In this document: positions 30,260 through 39,094 of the stretch, in pieces
Layout: every line of letters starts with the position of its first letter
Numbering within the stretch: the stretch's first letter is position 1
NCBI RefSeq assembly: GCF_019710585.1
Contig: NZ_JAIFZQ010000008.1
Span: 372,001-436,000, forward strand
Direction: 5' to 3'
Length of the DNA: 64,000 bases
Source: Arthrobacter sp. MAHUQ-56
GTDB lineage: Bacteria > Actinomycetota > Actinomycetes > Actinomycetales > Micrococcaceae
The notes under the pieces: model-generated
Told to the model about the DNA's origin: nothing
Seen by the model: the letters and a program-made list of their open reading frames with translations, nothing else
The model's database searches: none
Made by a program: the position numbers and the translations under genes

Positions 30260-30519
30260 CGGGCCCGAATCAGACCCCGCGGGCTTGCAACCCCTTTACT
30301 AGGCCGTAAATGATGCATTCGATGCAATACGCAGCCTTTAGCTTTACATAAGATCAATTATCGGCGCTTTGGTTGGACGGGTAGATGTAGATGCAACAAC
30401 GCCGGGTGCCTGCGGCCCGGCCTGACTCCCGTACGTGCCTAGACCAGGTCCAGGCGTTGCCCTATCGTTGGGCATTATCGGTTGTAGGCCGGGGTGAGGC
30501 TCCACTGTGGAGGTGCATC

Positions 30520-31110
30520 ATGGGTTTGGTTTCTTCCGGTTTCCGTGGACGCCGCTCCGGGAATCCCGCGCTGCCTCCGGGGCAGCATGAGACGCAGGAC
30601 TTTCCCGTACTGACGGCAGGGCCTGCTCCGCTTATTCCCCTCGGCGAATGGGAGTTCTTCATCGCCGCGGAGACCGGCCGGCGGCACTCCTGGACCTGGA
30701 ACGAGTTCATGGCCTTGCCCCAGGAGGAACTCACCCAGGACATTCACTGCGTGACCAGCTGGTCAAAACTGGGAACACAGTGGCGCGGGGTTTCATTGGA
30801 CACCCTTTTCGAAAGCGTCGAAACTACCAGTGACTTCGCCACAGCCCATTCCTTCGGCGGATACACGACCAACGTTCCGTTGTGGGACCTCTTGGGCGGC
30901 AAAGCCTGGGTGGTCTGGGAATTCGATGGCGAACCTCTCAAACGAGCCCACGGCGGCCCGGCCCGGCTTTTAGTGCCGCATCTGTATTTCTGGAAAAGCG
31001 CCAAATGGATCCACGGCCTGGAACTGACGGGGGAAGACGTTCCCGGTTTCTGGGAATCGAATGGCTACCATCTGCGCGGGAATCCCTGGCGGGAGGAGCG
31101 GTATTCATGA
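30520..31110 (+). CDS. Molybdopterin-dependent oxidoreductase, sulfite-oxidase/YedY fold
   Basis: 196 aa from the ATG at 30520 (GGAGGTGC upstream). It is a single SUOX-fold molybdopterin domain: the Mo-binding Cys is in DIHCVTSWSKLG, after the usual WTWNEFMALPQ segment. HGGPARLLVPHLYFWKSAKWIHGLEL near the end is the typical cofactor-pocket stretch. No Tat or Sec signal is seen, so it should be cytoplasmic, unlike E. coli MsrP (YedY). The flavin reductase gene starts 10 bp downstream and a DUF6510 gene follows. The substrate is unknown. Confidence 0.9.
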   Translation: MGLVSSGFRGRRSGNPALPPGQHETQDFPVLTAGPAPLIPLGEWEFFIAAETGRRHSWTWNEFMALPQEELTQDIHCVTSWSKLGTQWRGVSLDTLFESVETTSDFATAHSFGGYTTNVPLWDLLGGKAWVVWEFDGEPLKRAHGGPARLLVPHLYFWKSAKWIHGLELTGEDVPGFWESNGYHLRGNPWREERYS

Positions 31111-31120
31111 GGCACGTTCC

Positions 31121-31858
31121 ATGAGCACCCAATGGCAGGTCGCCGAAGTCGTAGGCGGAGTACCGGAAAATGACACAGCCCGGACCATCAGGCTGCGGGT
31201 GGATGGCTTGACGGGACACCTGGCCGGCCAGCACATCGACATCCGCCTCACCGCCGAGGACGGGTACAGCGCGATCCGCTCCTACTCCGTGGCTTCGGCG
31301 GGTATGGACGGACACCTGGAAATCACCGTCGACGAGCTGCCCGATGGTGAAGTGTCGCCTTATCTGGTCCGGGACCTGGCCATTGGGGACAAGTTGGAAA
31401 TCCGCGGCCCCGTTGGCGGCTGGTTTGTTTGGCGGCCGATTAATCGGAACCGAGTGCAGTTGATCGGGGGAGGGTCAGGTGTGGTGCCGTTGATGTCGAT
31501 GATCCGCGCCCATCAGGCTTCCAGCAACGAGTCGCCTTTCAGGTTGCTCTATTCCCTCAAATCACCCGAAACTTCGCTCTACCGTGACGAGCTCGCCCGG
31601 TTGGACCGGGAATCGGCCAAGCTGATGGTCGACTATATCTATACGCGCTCGACGCCGGAGGGCTGGCCAGTCCCGCCGGCGCGCCTCACATCCGACGCAT
31701 TTTTGGGCAGGATCTTCCCGCCCGAGGAGAACCCGGATGTTTTCATTTGCGGCCAAACGGTATTCGTAGAGACCGTTGCGGATTGGCTGGTGATGGCCGG
31801 CTACCCGGCGGACTCAATAAAGACCGAACGGTTCGGCGGGACGGGAGGCAACCGGTGA
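31121..31858 (+). CDS. FAD/NAD(P)-binding ferredoxin-reductase-type oxidoreductase
   Basis: 245 aa from the ATG at 31121, 10 bp after the molybdoenzyme stop. It has the FAD-binding RSYSVAS motif in the N-terminal barrel, a nucleotide motif at about 116-124 (LIGGGSGVVPLMSM), the LLYSLKSPE strand and a C-terminal FICGQTVFVETVADWL. There is no [2Fe-2S] domain, so it should move electrons between NAD(P)H and the neighbouring molybdoenzyme, directly or through another carrier. Its stop overlaps the GTG of the next gene. Confidence 0.9.
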   Translation: MSTQWQVAEVVGGVPENDTARTIRLRVDGLTGHLAGQHIDIRLTAEDGYSAIRSYSVASAGMDGHLEITVDELPDGEVSPYLVRDLAIGDKLEIRGPVGGWFVWRPINRNRVQLIGGGSGVVPLMSMIRAHQASSNESPFRLLYSLKSPETSLYRDELARLDRESAKLMVDYIYTRSTPEGWPVPPARLTSDAFLGRIFPPEENPDVFICGQTVFVETVADWLVMAGYPADSIKTERFGGTGGNR

Positions 31859-32187
31859 ACGGCACTGACGATTTCGCTGTCCCCCACCCGGACGACCAAG
31901 ATATTGCAGCGTCGCTCCACGATCCGATTGCGGACCTTGACGGTAACGCAGCGGCCGGCGCACTGTCGGAACTGTTCCGCATCGACATCATCGCAGCACT
32001 CGGACGGTGCAGGCATTGCGGTTCAGTCAGGGCTTTTGGCGAGGCCATGGTGTTCGCCGACGCACCCGGCATTGTGGTCCGCTGCCGCAAATGCCAGGGC
32101 GTGCTGCTGAGGTTGGTGGAAACACCAACCCGATATTGGCTTGATCTGAGCGGCCTCAGTTATCTGGAGATCAACCGCGACGAATAG
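31855..32187 (+). CDS. DUF6510 family zinc-ribbon protein
   Basis: 110 aa from a GTG at 31855 that overlaps the reductase stop by 4 bp. The C-terminal half has two CxxC knuckles, CRHC and CRKC, about 35 residues apart, which would bind zinc. RYWLDLSGLSYLEI closes the domain. DUF6510 proteins are small actinobacterial proteins of unknown function commonly coded after this type of molybdoenzyme and reductase. It is likely a structural or electron-transfer partner of that pair. Confidence 0.85.
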   Translation: MNGTDDFAVPHPDDQDIAASLHDPIADLDGNAAAGALSELFRIDIIAALGRCRHCGSVRAFGEAMVFADAPGIVVRCRKCQGVLLRLVETPTRYWLDLSGLSYLEINRDE

Positions 32188-32233
32188 GCCGCAGAATCCG
32201 CATTACCCGGGTCAGGGGGATTCCTCGCCCCTT

Positions 32234-32257
32234 GGTAGCGCCGAAGGTAGCGCCGAA
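32234..32257. repeat. Two tandem copies of a 12-base sequence
   Basis: GGTAGCGCCGAA occurs twice in direct succession in the 176-bp gap after the DUF6510 gene. Small and possibly slippage-derived. Confidence 0.8.
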
Positions 32258-32363
32258 AGCAATGGTCTCGGCCACCCGGAAGCGTCGCGAGGCCTTGTCC
32301 ATCCTGCGCCAACACCCCCCGGTAGAGTCAGGGGAAAGGTCTGACATCTAAAGGGAGAAGTTC

Positions 32364-33239
32364 ATGACAACCACTGTGGCCGTCCTGGGAACCGGGATCA
32401 TGGGCGCCGGCATGGCGCGCAACCTCGTCAACGCGGACTTCGATGTGCGGGTCTGGAATCGCAACAGGGACCGGGCCGAGCCGTTGGCAGATGCAGGGGC
32501 CCTGATTGCAGACTCTCCCGCCGAGGCCGTCGCGGGCGCAGATGTTGTCCTGACCATGCTCTTTGACGAGGCCGCCGTTTCCGAGGTCATGGCCGAAGCG
32601 TTGCCCGCCATGCCGAAAGGATCAGTATGGGTGCAGAGCGGGACACTCGGCCTGGAGGCAACGGAGCGGCTCGCCGCCCAGGCAGCTGCTGCCGGCATCA
32701 AGTTCGTCGACGCGCCCGTCATGGGGACCAAGCAGCCCGCGGAGGAGGGCAAGCTCATCATTCTTGCGGCCGGGCCAGGCCGGGTACGCGCCGCTCTTGA
32801 ACCGGTCTTCGAGGCCATCGCTGCACGCACCGTCTGGGTGGGTGAGCGCCCGGGCGACGGGCACCGGCTCAAGCTGGTGGCGAACGCCTGGGTGGTCTCC
32901 CTCGTCGCGGCCGCAGCGCAGTCCATCGACCTCGCCGCACGCCTCGGCCTGGACCCCCAGCTCTTCCTGGACACGATCGCCGGCGGCGCCTCGGACAGCC
33001 AGTACGCCCAGACGAAGGGCCGGGCCATGCTCGGCGGCAACCTCGCCGCCAGCTTCCCGCTCGAAGGTGCCGCGAAGGACACCCAGCTCATCCTCGAAGC
33101 GATGGAGCAGTCCGGAACCCGCCCGGACCTCATGCAGGCAGTCGCGGGACTGTACGCCGATGCGCTCGCTGCCGGGCATGGCGGGGACGACCTCGCCGCC
33201 GTCGTGACGGCGTTCCGCCGCGGCCACGAGGCGGGGTAG
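32364..33239 (+). CDS. NAD(P)-dependent beta-hydroxyacid dehydrogenase
   Basis: 291 aa, the usual length of the 3-hydroxyisobutyrate dehydrogenase family. The Rossmann motif VLGTGIMGAGMARNLVNA opens the protein, FVDAPVMGTKQPAEEGKL holds the substrate-binding segment, and the catalytic Lys is in GHRLKLVANAW. The second domain is the usual all-helical half (ASDSQYAQTKGRAML). The exact substrate (3-hydroxyisobutyrate, tartronate semialdehyde, 6-phosphogluconate-like, or an imine) cannot be decided. AAGGGAGAAG lies just upstream of the ATG. It stands alone and is convergent with the RelA/SpoT-domain gene at its 3' end (stops 1-2 bp apart). Confidence 0.9.
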   Translation: MTTTVAVLGTGIMGAGMARNLVNADFDVRVWNRNRDRAEPLADAGALIADSPAEAVAGADVVLTMLFDEAAVSEVMAEALPAMPKGSVWVQSGTLGLEATERLAAQAAAAGIKFVDAPVMGTKQPAEEGKLIILAAGPGRVRAALEPVFEAIAARTVWVGERPGDGHRLKLVANAWVVSLVAAAAQSIDLAARLGLDPQLFLDTIAGGASDSQYAQTKGRAMLGGNLAASFPLEGAAKDTQLILEAMEQSGTRPDLMQAVAGLYADALAAGHGGDDLAAVVTAFRRGHEAG

Positions 33240-33240
33240 C

Positions 33241-34347
33241 CTACTTCTTCGTCAGCCGGTACCGCTCGATCTGCCGCAGCCGCCGCAGGAGGCTGTCGCG
33301 CCGCGGGTGCGGGACGGCGTCGGCCGGTTCAGCGGTGAGGTCGATGTGCTTGGGGCCGTACTGCCACAGCAACAGGTCATCCATCAGCCGGTCCGGGCCG
33401 GGGGAGTAGCGGTGGTCCAGGGCCCTGCGGACCTCGGTGATGCGGTTGGCACTGAGCAGCCCGGCCAGCTGGACCGTCTGGTTGAGCCCGTGGGCGGCGA
33501 GGAGTTCTGCGGCCCAGCCCCAGTCGTCGTCCACCTTGCGGTCCACGTGAGGGAGCAGCGTGCGCCAAACATCCCGGATCCGGTTCGGCGTGAGCGGCAA
33601 CGCGCCCTCACCCTCCGTATCCCAGAAGCTTCGCACTTCCTCGTACCGTTCGTGCAGGTCGGCAAAGGCTGATTCCACCGTCTCCAGCATGGCCGCGGTG
33701 GCAGTGAACTGCCGGTCGAAATGCGGCGTCCAGGCCCTGGGGTCCTCGGCCTTGAACCGGATGTCGTGCTCAATCTCGCTCCACGCGTGGGCGAAGATGG
33801 TGCGGATCTGGCACTCAAAAAAGTAGCTGCCGTTGGGCTGCAGGTCCGGGTTAAAGACCTGCTGGTACTCCTTCACGGCCTCGTTCTGGATGGTCCGCAG
33901 GATCAGGTGCCGGCTCGAGTACCCGTACGTGCCGGACTCGATGGATCCGATGTCCTTCTCCCGGTCGCCGCGGCAGTCGAACAGCTGCCGCTGGCGCTTG
34001 ATGATGTTGGCCACCGCCGCATTCTCCGCCGGCAGCTTGGTGATCACGCGGATGCCCACCATGTCATTGAGAGTCCGGAACGGATCCGGGAACTTCAGCA
34101 GCCGCGGCCCGCCCGGCTCCAGCGGCTCCTCGGTGCGGGAAATCTTCTCCTTGAACGATTCCACCGTCTTGGTCCGTCCGGTGACGAACAGCGGCGTCAC
34201 CTCGGTGTCCTTGAGCATGTCCCGCAGGACCAGCAGGACATCCCGGGTAACCAGTTTCAGGGCAGGCCGGACGCGCTCGTAGATCTCCACGTTGTGCTGC
34301 ACCGACTCGCGCAGCGTCGCGTCCAGGCTTTCCCAGTTACTCGGCAT
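33241..34347 (-). CDS. RelA/SpoT-domain protein, probable (p)ppGpp synthetase
   Basis: 368 aa. The synthetase domain occupies about 50-215: GRTKTVESFKEKI with the ATP-binding Arg/Lys, FRTLNDMVGIRVI with the metal Asp, YGYSSRHLIL, and FECQIRTIFAHAWSEIEHDI with the catalytic Glu and Gln. There is no HD hydrolase, TGS or ACT domain, so it is not the long Rel protein. It is longer than typical RelQ/RelP (210-260 aa): a C-terminal 150-residue extension, mostly helical, follows. It probably makes (p)ppGpp or pppApp without hydrolysing it. Relatives also occur as ToxSAS toxins, but no partner antitoxin is seen beside it. Confidence 0.85.
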   Translation of the reverse strand: MPSNWESLDATLRESVQHNVEIYERVRPALKLVTRDVLLVLRDMLKDTEVTPLFVTGRTKTVESFKEKISRTEEPLEPGGPRLLKFPDPFRTLNDMVGIRVITKLPAENAAVANIIKRQRQLFDCRGDREKDIGSIESGTYGYSSRHLILRTIQNEAVKEYQQVFNPDLQPNGSYFFECQIRTIFAHAWSEIEHDIRFKAEDPRAWTPHFDRQFTATAAMLETVESAFADLHERYEEVRSFWDTEGEGALPLTPNRIRDVWRTLLPHVDRKVDDDWGWAAELLAAHGLNQTVQLAGLLSANRITEVRRALDHRYSPGPDRLMDDLLLWQYGPKHIDLTAEPADAVPHPRRDSLLRRLRQIERYRLTKK

Positions 34348-34382
34348 GATCCCAGCTTACGGCGGGGGTCCGACAGGAAGCC

Positions 34383-35426
34383 TTACGTTTCGCTCGACGT
34401 CGACCCGCGCACCACCAGCGAACTCTCCAGCGTCAGTTCCTCCTGCGCCAGAGCCTGCCCCTCCATCAGCCGGCGCAGCTGCTCCCCGGCCTTCAGCCCC
34501 AGCAACTCTGCGGGCAGGTGCACACTCGTCAGGCCCGGGCTGCTGGTGGCCGAGTAGGGCAGGTCATCAAAGCCCGCCACGGCCAGCTCCTCCGGAATGC
34601 GGAGCCCCTCCACGCGCGCTTCCTGCAGCACACCGTAGGCATGGGTGTCGGTGGCGCAGACGACGGCGGTTACCCCCGCGCGCTGCCAGCCCGGCCAGGC
34701 TGCGGCGAACGCAGCGGCCGCCTCGCCGACGTCGATGGTGGTGGCCGGAATGTGGTCCGGGTCCACCGCCATTCCCCGCGCGGCGGCCTCAGCCAGGAAG
34801 GCCTCCCGGCGGATGGTGAACGTGGCCGTCCCGGTCACGCTGTCCAGGTACGCCACGCGTTCGTGGCCCGCTCCGGCCAGGTGCGCCGCCAGCTCCCGGG
34901 CGCCGTGCGCAACGTCCAGGTTTACCGCCGGCGCGTACTTTTCCAGGCCGGGCGCGTCCAGCAGGACGAGCGGGCCTGCAACGGACAGGTCCGCCAGGAA
35001 TCCGGCGTTCGGCGCGTCAACCAGCAGCCCCGCCGGTCGAAGGGACATCAGCTTCCGGACGTCGTCGGCCTTGGGGAACTCACCGGAATCCGTGACAGAC
35101 AGCAGCAGCTGGTAGTTCGGCCCCAGCGATTCCCGCACCCCGCCGATCACCTTGGCGAAGAAGGGGTTGGAAATGTCCGGCGCCACCAGGATCACGATTG
35201 AACTGACGCCTTTGGCCAGCGAGCTGCCGATTCCGTCCACCACGTAACCGAGCTCGGCTATGGCCTCCCGCACCCGGGAGATGTTGTCCTCGGACACGCG
35301 GCCCGCCGTCTTTCCGTTCGCCACCAGGGACACCGTGGCCACCGAGACCCCTGCCCGGGCGGCCACCATGGCTGCCGTGATCCGGCGGGGCCGGGCCCGC
35401 TGCTGCACCTGTTCCCCGGAATCCAT
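34383..35426 (-). CDS. LacI family regulator of the nucleoside operon
   Basis: 347 aa. The N-terminal helix-turn-helix is at about 16-62 (RRITAAMVAARAGVSVATVS, with LVANGKTAGRVSEDNISRV and the hinge helix in GIGSSLAKG). A periplasmic-binding-like ligand domain follows (IVILVAPDISNPFFAKVIGG, LVLLDAPG, AVVCATDTHAYGVLQEARVE, VAGFDDLPYS). It is divergent from the nucleoside hydrolase operon. The gap has two related AAGCGTTTGACGT sites, which it most likely binds, with ribose or a nucleoside as inducer. The start ATG lies 178 bp from the hydrolase start. Confidence 0.92.
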   Translation of the reverse strand: MDSGEQVQQRARPRRITAAMVAARAGVSVATVSLVANGKTAGRVSEDNISRVREAIAELGYVVDGIGSSLAKGVSSIVILVAPDISNPFFAKVIGGVRESLGPNYQLLLSVTDSGEFPKADDVRKLMSLRPAGLLVDAPNAGFLADLSVAGPLVLLDAPGLEKYAPAVNLDVAHGARELAAHLAGAGHERVAYLDSVTGTATFTIRREAFLAEAAARGMAVDPDHIPATTIDVGEAAAAFAAAWPGWQRAGVTAVVCATDTHAYGVLQEARVEGLRIPEELAVAGFDDLPYSATSSPGLTSVHLPAELLGLKAGEQLRRLMEGQALAQEELTLESSLVVRGSTSSET

Positions 35427-35471
35427 ACTTCGATCCTAGTCGCCGCACGGCTCTCCAGGAGCGGCAGGGCA

Positions 35472-35518
35472 TCAAGCGTTTGACGTGCGGCAATGCCAAG
35501 CTAGCGTTAAGCGTTTGA
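35472..35518. promoter_or_regulatory. Two LacI-type operators before the nucleoside operon
   Basis: TCAAGCGTTTGA at 35472..35483 and TTAAGCGTTTGA at 35507..35518, both followed by CGT, centres 35 bp apart. The central CG and flanking A/T arms fit LacI-family sites. They lie between the divergent LacI gene and the nucleoside hydrolase gene. Confidence 0.75.
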
Positions 35519-35604
35519 CGTAACGCACGAAACCCTGCCATGATCACTCCCGGAATACTGAACCCCTGCCTCCCGGGCAGGCCCCAATGACGTGGAGCAC
35601 CATC

Positions 35605-36660
35605 GTGGAACCCAATCCCCAAGCGAACCAGCAAGAACCCCGGAAGATCATCCTGGACTGCGACCCCGGCCATGATGACGCCGTGGCCCTCCTGCTGGCA
35701 CACGGCAACCCCAACATCGAACTGCTGGCCGTCACCACCGTGGTGGGCAACCAGACCCTCGAAAAAGTCACCCGCAACGCCCTGGCCGTCGGCACCATCG
35801 CCGGCATCACCGGCGTCCCCTTCGCCGCCGGTTGCCCCCGCCCCCTCGTCCGCAGCATCGAAACCGCGCCGGACATCCACGGCGACAGCGGCATGGACGG
35901 CCCGGAACTCCCGCCGTCGAAAATCGAACTGGACCCGCGCCACGCGGTCGACCTCATCATCGACACCGTCATGGCGCACGAACCCGGCACCGTCACCCTC
36001 GTCCCCACCGCCGGCCTGACCAACATCGCCATGGCCGCCCGCAAGGAACCGCGCATCGTGGACCGCGTCAAGGAAGTGGTCCTCATGGGCGGCGGCTACC
36101 ACGTGGGCAACTGGAGCGCCGTGGCCGAGTTCAACATCATCATCGACCCCGAGGCCGCGCACATCGTCTTCAACGAGAAGTGGCCCGTGGTGATGGTGGG
36201 GCTGGACCTCACCCACCAGGCGCTGGCCACCCCGGACGTCGTGGAAAAGATCGCCGCCATCGGCACCACGCCGGCTAAATTCGTCACCGAGCTGATGGAC
36301 TTCTTCGCCCACACCTACAAGGACGCCCAGGGCTTCGACTACCCGCCCGTCCACGACCCCTGCGCCGTCGCCTACGTCATCGACCCCGGCATCGTCAGCA
36401 CCCGCAAAGTGCCGGTCAACATCGAACTCCAGGGCAGCCTCACCCTGGGCATGACCGTCGCCGACTTCCGCGCCCCGGCGCCGGCCGACTGCCACACCAG
36501 CGTGGCCGTGGACCTGGACCACGCGCGGTTCTGGGAGCTGGTCACCGACGCGCTGGTCCGCATCGGCGAGCCGGGCACCGGCGACATGAACAACAAAGGC
36601 AACGCGTCCGACGTCGAGCTTAACGAAGGTGCCCGGCTCACCGCAGGAGGGGTCAAGTAA
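35605..36660 (+). CDS. Nucleoside hydrolase (inosine/uridine-preferring type)
   Basis: 351 aa from the GTG at 35605, with GGAG seven bases upstream; an ATG at 35587 is also possible. The calcium-binding signature LDCDPGHDDAVALLLA is near the N-terminus, HGDSGMDGPELP supplies pocket residues, LMGGGYHVGNWSAVAEFNI is the core motif, and the last Asp ligand is in PPVHDPCAVAY. It splits ribonucleosides into ribose and free base in the cytoplasm. MFS transporter and ribokinase genes follow without gaps, so the operon takes up nucleosides and recovers ribose as ribose 5-phosphate. Confidence 0.93.
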   Translation: MEPNPQANQQEPRKIILDCDPGHDDAVALLLAHGNPNIELLAVTTVVGNQTLEKVTRNALAVGTIAGITGVPFAAGCPRPLVRSIETAPDIHGDSGMDGPELPPSKIELDPRHAVDLIIDTVMAHEPGTVTLVPTAGLTNIAMAARKEPRIVDRVKEVVLMGGGYHVGNWSAVAEFNIIIDPEAAHIVFNEKWPVVMVGLDLTHQALATPDVVEKIAAIGTTPAKFVTELMDFFAHTYKDAQGFDYPPVHDPCAVAYVIDPGIVSTRKVPVNIELQGSLTLGMTVADFRAPAPADCHTSVAVDLDHARFWELVTDALVRIGEPGTGDMNNKGNASDVELNEGARLTAGGVK

Positions 36661-38091
36661 ATGACGACCGCAACCCTGGCTGAAACCAAGACCGGCCGCG
36701 GCAACACCGCCGCCCTCATGACGGCGCTGCTGGCGGCCTGCGTGGCCTTCCAGCTCAACGCCTCCATGCTCAGCCCCGCCCTGGTGACCATGGGCGAGGA
36801 ACTCAAGACCGACCAGGCCGTCATCGGCCTCTCCCAGACCTGGTTCTTCACCGCCGCCGCGTTGTTCTCCCTGTTCCTGCCCCGGCTCAGCGACATCGTG
36901 GGCCGCAGGAAGGTGCTGGTGGGCATGATGCTGCTGATGGCCGTCGGCTCCGTCATCGCGGCCGTTGCCCCGGACGTCACCTGGCTCTTCGTGGGCCGCA
37001 TCATCCAGGGCGTGAGCGGCCCCACCGTCCCGCTCTGCCTGATCATGCTGCGCTCCGCCGTCAGCAACCCCCGCAAGTACGGCACCCTGATGGGCCTCAT
37101 CACCGCCGTCAACGGCGGTGTGGCCGGCGTCGATTCGTTTGTGGGCGGCTACTTCGCCGAGCACTTCGGCTTCCGCAGCATCTTCTGGCTCATGGTGGTC
37201 CTGGCCGTCGCGGCCACCGCCCTCATCCTGTTCCTCGCCGCCGAAAGCAAGCCTGCGGCCGGAACCCGCATGGACTGGCTGGGCGTCTTCTTCATTGTGG
37301 TGGCCGTGGGCGCCCTGCTGACCGCCCTGAACGAAGGCTCCAAGCTGGTGGCCGGATTTAACCCAGGCGTGCTGCTCCTTAGCCTGGTGCTTGTGCTCGT
37401 TTCAGCCGTGGCGTTCTTCGCCTTCTGGCGCACCGAACAGCGGGCTTCGCAGCCGATGGTGGAAACCCTGCACCTGCGCCAGCGTTCCACCTGGGCGCCG
37501 CTGCTCACCACCACGCTGACCATGACCGGCATCTTCGCGGTGATCAACGGCATTGTCCCTGCCTACGTGCAAGCCGCCGCTCCCGGCTTCGGCGTCGGCC
37601 CCACCGAGATGTCGCTGATCATCCTCACCCCGTACGCCCTGCTTGGCTGGGTGGTGGGGCCGCTCAGCGGCAAGCTGGCACCGGTCCTCGGCTACACCAA
37701 GGTGCTGCGGATCGGCCTCCTCGGCAGCATCGCCGCGCTCGCCGTCGTCGCGTTCCTGGGCCTGGACAGCCTGCCGATGATGGTCGCCGGCACGGTCTTG
37801 CTGGGCATCATGTACGCCGGTACGGTCAACATCATGCTCAACGGACTCGGCGTTGTCCTCTCGCCCGCCGGCAACCCCGGCTTCCTCCCCGGCATGAACG
37901 CCGGGGCCTTCAACCTGGGCGCGGGCCTGAGCTTCCTCATCCTGCCCGCCGTGCTGGTGGCGACAACCTCTCTCGGCGACGCGAAGGCCTCGTACCTCAC
38001 CGTCGTGCTCGTCGGCCTTGCCCTGACCGTCGCCGCGTTCGCCGCGTCGCTGCTGATCCCCAAGCCCGTTGAAGCTGAGGTGGGCGCATGA
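36661..38091 (+). CDS. MFS transporter, probable nucleoside uptake
   Basis: 476 aa with 12-14 predicted spans. MFS signature A-like LSDIVGRRKVLVGMMLL lies between spans 2 and 3, and GRIIQGVSGPTVPLCLIMLR in span 4. The fold and length resemble the DHA2 drug-exporter branch, but the gene sits between a nucleoside hydrolase (its ATG directly follows that stop) and ribokinase (4-bp overlap), so import of nucleosides or ribose is inferred. The NAGAFNLGAGLSF segment near the C-terminus is typical of this branch. Transport direction is not readable from sequence. Confidence 0.9.
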   Translation: MTTATLAETKTGRGNTAALMTALLAACVAFQLNASMLSPALVTMGEELKTDQAVIGLSQTWFFTAAALFSLFLPRLSDIVGRRKVLVGMMLLMAVGSVIAAVAPDVTWLFVGRIIQGVSGPTVPLCLIMLRSAVSNPRKYGTLMGLITAVNGGVAGVDSFVGGYFAEHFGFRSIFWLMVVLAVAATALILFLAAESKPAAGTRMDWLGVFFIVVAVGALLTALNEGSKLVAGFNPGVLLLSLVLVLVSAVAFFAFWRTEQRASQPMVETLHLRQRSTWAPLLTTTLTMTGIFAVINGIVPAYVQAAAPGFGVGPTEMSLIILTPYALLGWVVGPLSGKLAPVLGYTKVLRIGLLGSIAALAVVAFLGLDSLPMMVAGTVLLGIMYAGTVNIMLNGLGVVLSPAGNPGFLPGMNAGAFNLGAGLSFLILPAVLVATTSLGDAKASYLTVVLVGLALTVAAFAASLLIPKPVEAEVGA

Positions 38092-39083
38092 GTGCCGCGG
38101 CTTCCGGCAGCACTTCTCACGGCAGCACTTCTCACGGCAATACAGGCCGGATCGTCGTCGTCGGCTCCCTCAATGCCGACCTGACGATCTACTGCGAACG
38201 CCTTCCGCAGCCGGGCGAGACGGTGCACGGCAACGGGTTCGCCGTGAACCCCGGCGGCAAGAGCGCCAACCAGGCCGTGGCTGCGGGCCGGCTGGGCGGG
38301 CACGTGAGCCTGGTGGGTGCCGTGGGCGATGACCCCCACGGCGACATGCTCCTGGCATCCGTGGCCGGCGCGGGCGTGGACGTAGGGCATGTGCGGACCT
38401 CCAGCGAGCCCACCGGTGTTGCCGTGATCGCCGTCGACGCCGGCGGTGAAAACAACATCATCATTACCGCCGGTGCCAACGGGACGCTGTCCCCGAAGGA
38501 CGTCGCGGAGGCCGCCGATGTGCTGGAGGCCGCCGCCGTGGTGAGCCTCTGCCTGGAAGTCGGCACGGAGACGGTGCTGGCCGCGGCGCAGGCAGGGCAC
38601 GACGCCGGCGCGCAGGTTTTGCTGAACCTCTCGCCGTATGCGGAGATTCCCTCAGGGCTGGCCGGGTTGACCGACGTCCTGCTGGTGAACGCCCACGAGG
38701 CCGCGCTGTTCCTGGGTTCTTCGGTTCCGGGGGCCGACGCGCCCGCCGATAACTGGGATGCCGTGCGGGCGCGGTTTGCTGGGCGCGGCATCGAGCAGGT
38801 TGTGGTGACCTTGGGCTCGAAGGGTTCCGTGGTGCTGGACTCGCAGGCCCCCGCGGAAAGCCGCGTCACCTTCGTCCAGCCCACCACGGTTTCCGCAGTG
38901 GACACCACCGGCGCCGGGGATGCCTTCACCGGAGCGGTGGCCGTGCGGCTGGCCGCTGGTGATGCGCTCGCCGATGCCGCCGCGTTCGCCTCCGTGGCCG
39001 CGGCGATGGCGACCACCCGCAAAGGCACCCAGGCGGCATACCCGGAAGCGGCCGACGTCGAACGCCGCCTCCGGGCGTCCTAG
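38088..39083 (+). CDS. rbsK: Ribokinase
   Basis: 331 aa of the PfkB family; phosphorylates ribose to ribose 5-phosphate. The sugar-site NPGGKSANQAVAAGRLGG is at about 45-62, the anion hole and catalytic Asp in DTTGAGDAFTGAVA near residue 270, and the ATP-site KGTQAAYP at the end. The N-terminus carries a near-perfect tandem repeat GSTSHGSTSHG coded by two 15-base copies (38106..38135), which is absent from normal ribokinases and probably harmless. It is the third gene of the nucleoside operon and its ATG overlaps the transporter stop. Confidence 0.93.
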   Translation: MSAAASGSTSHGSTSHGNTGRIVVVGSLNADLTIYCERLPQPGETVHGNGFAVNPGGKSANQAVAAGRLGGHVSLVGAVGDDPHGDMLLASVAGAGVDVGHVRTSSEPTGVAVIAVDAGGENNIIITAGANGTLSPKDVAEAADVLEAAAVVSLCLEVGTETVLAAAQAGHDAGAQVLLNLSPYAEIPSGLAGLTDVLLVNAHEAALFLGSSVPGADAPADNWDAVRARFAGRGIEQVVVTLGSKGSVVLDSQAPAESRVTFVQPTTVSAVDTTGAGDAFTGAVAVRLAAGDALADAAAFASVAAAMATTRKGTQAAYPEAADVERRLRAS

Positions 39084-39094
39084 TGGATGTGAGC

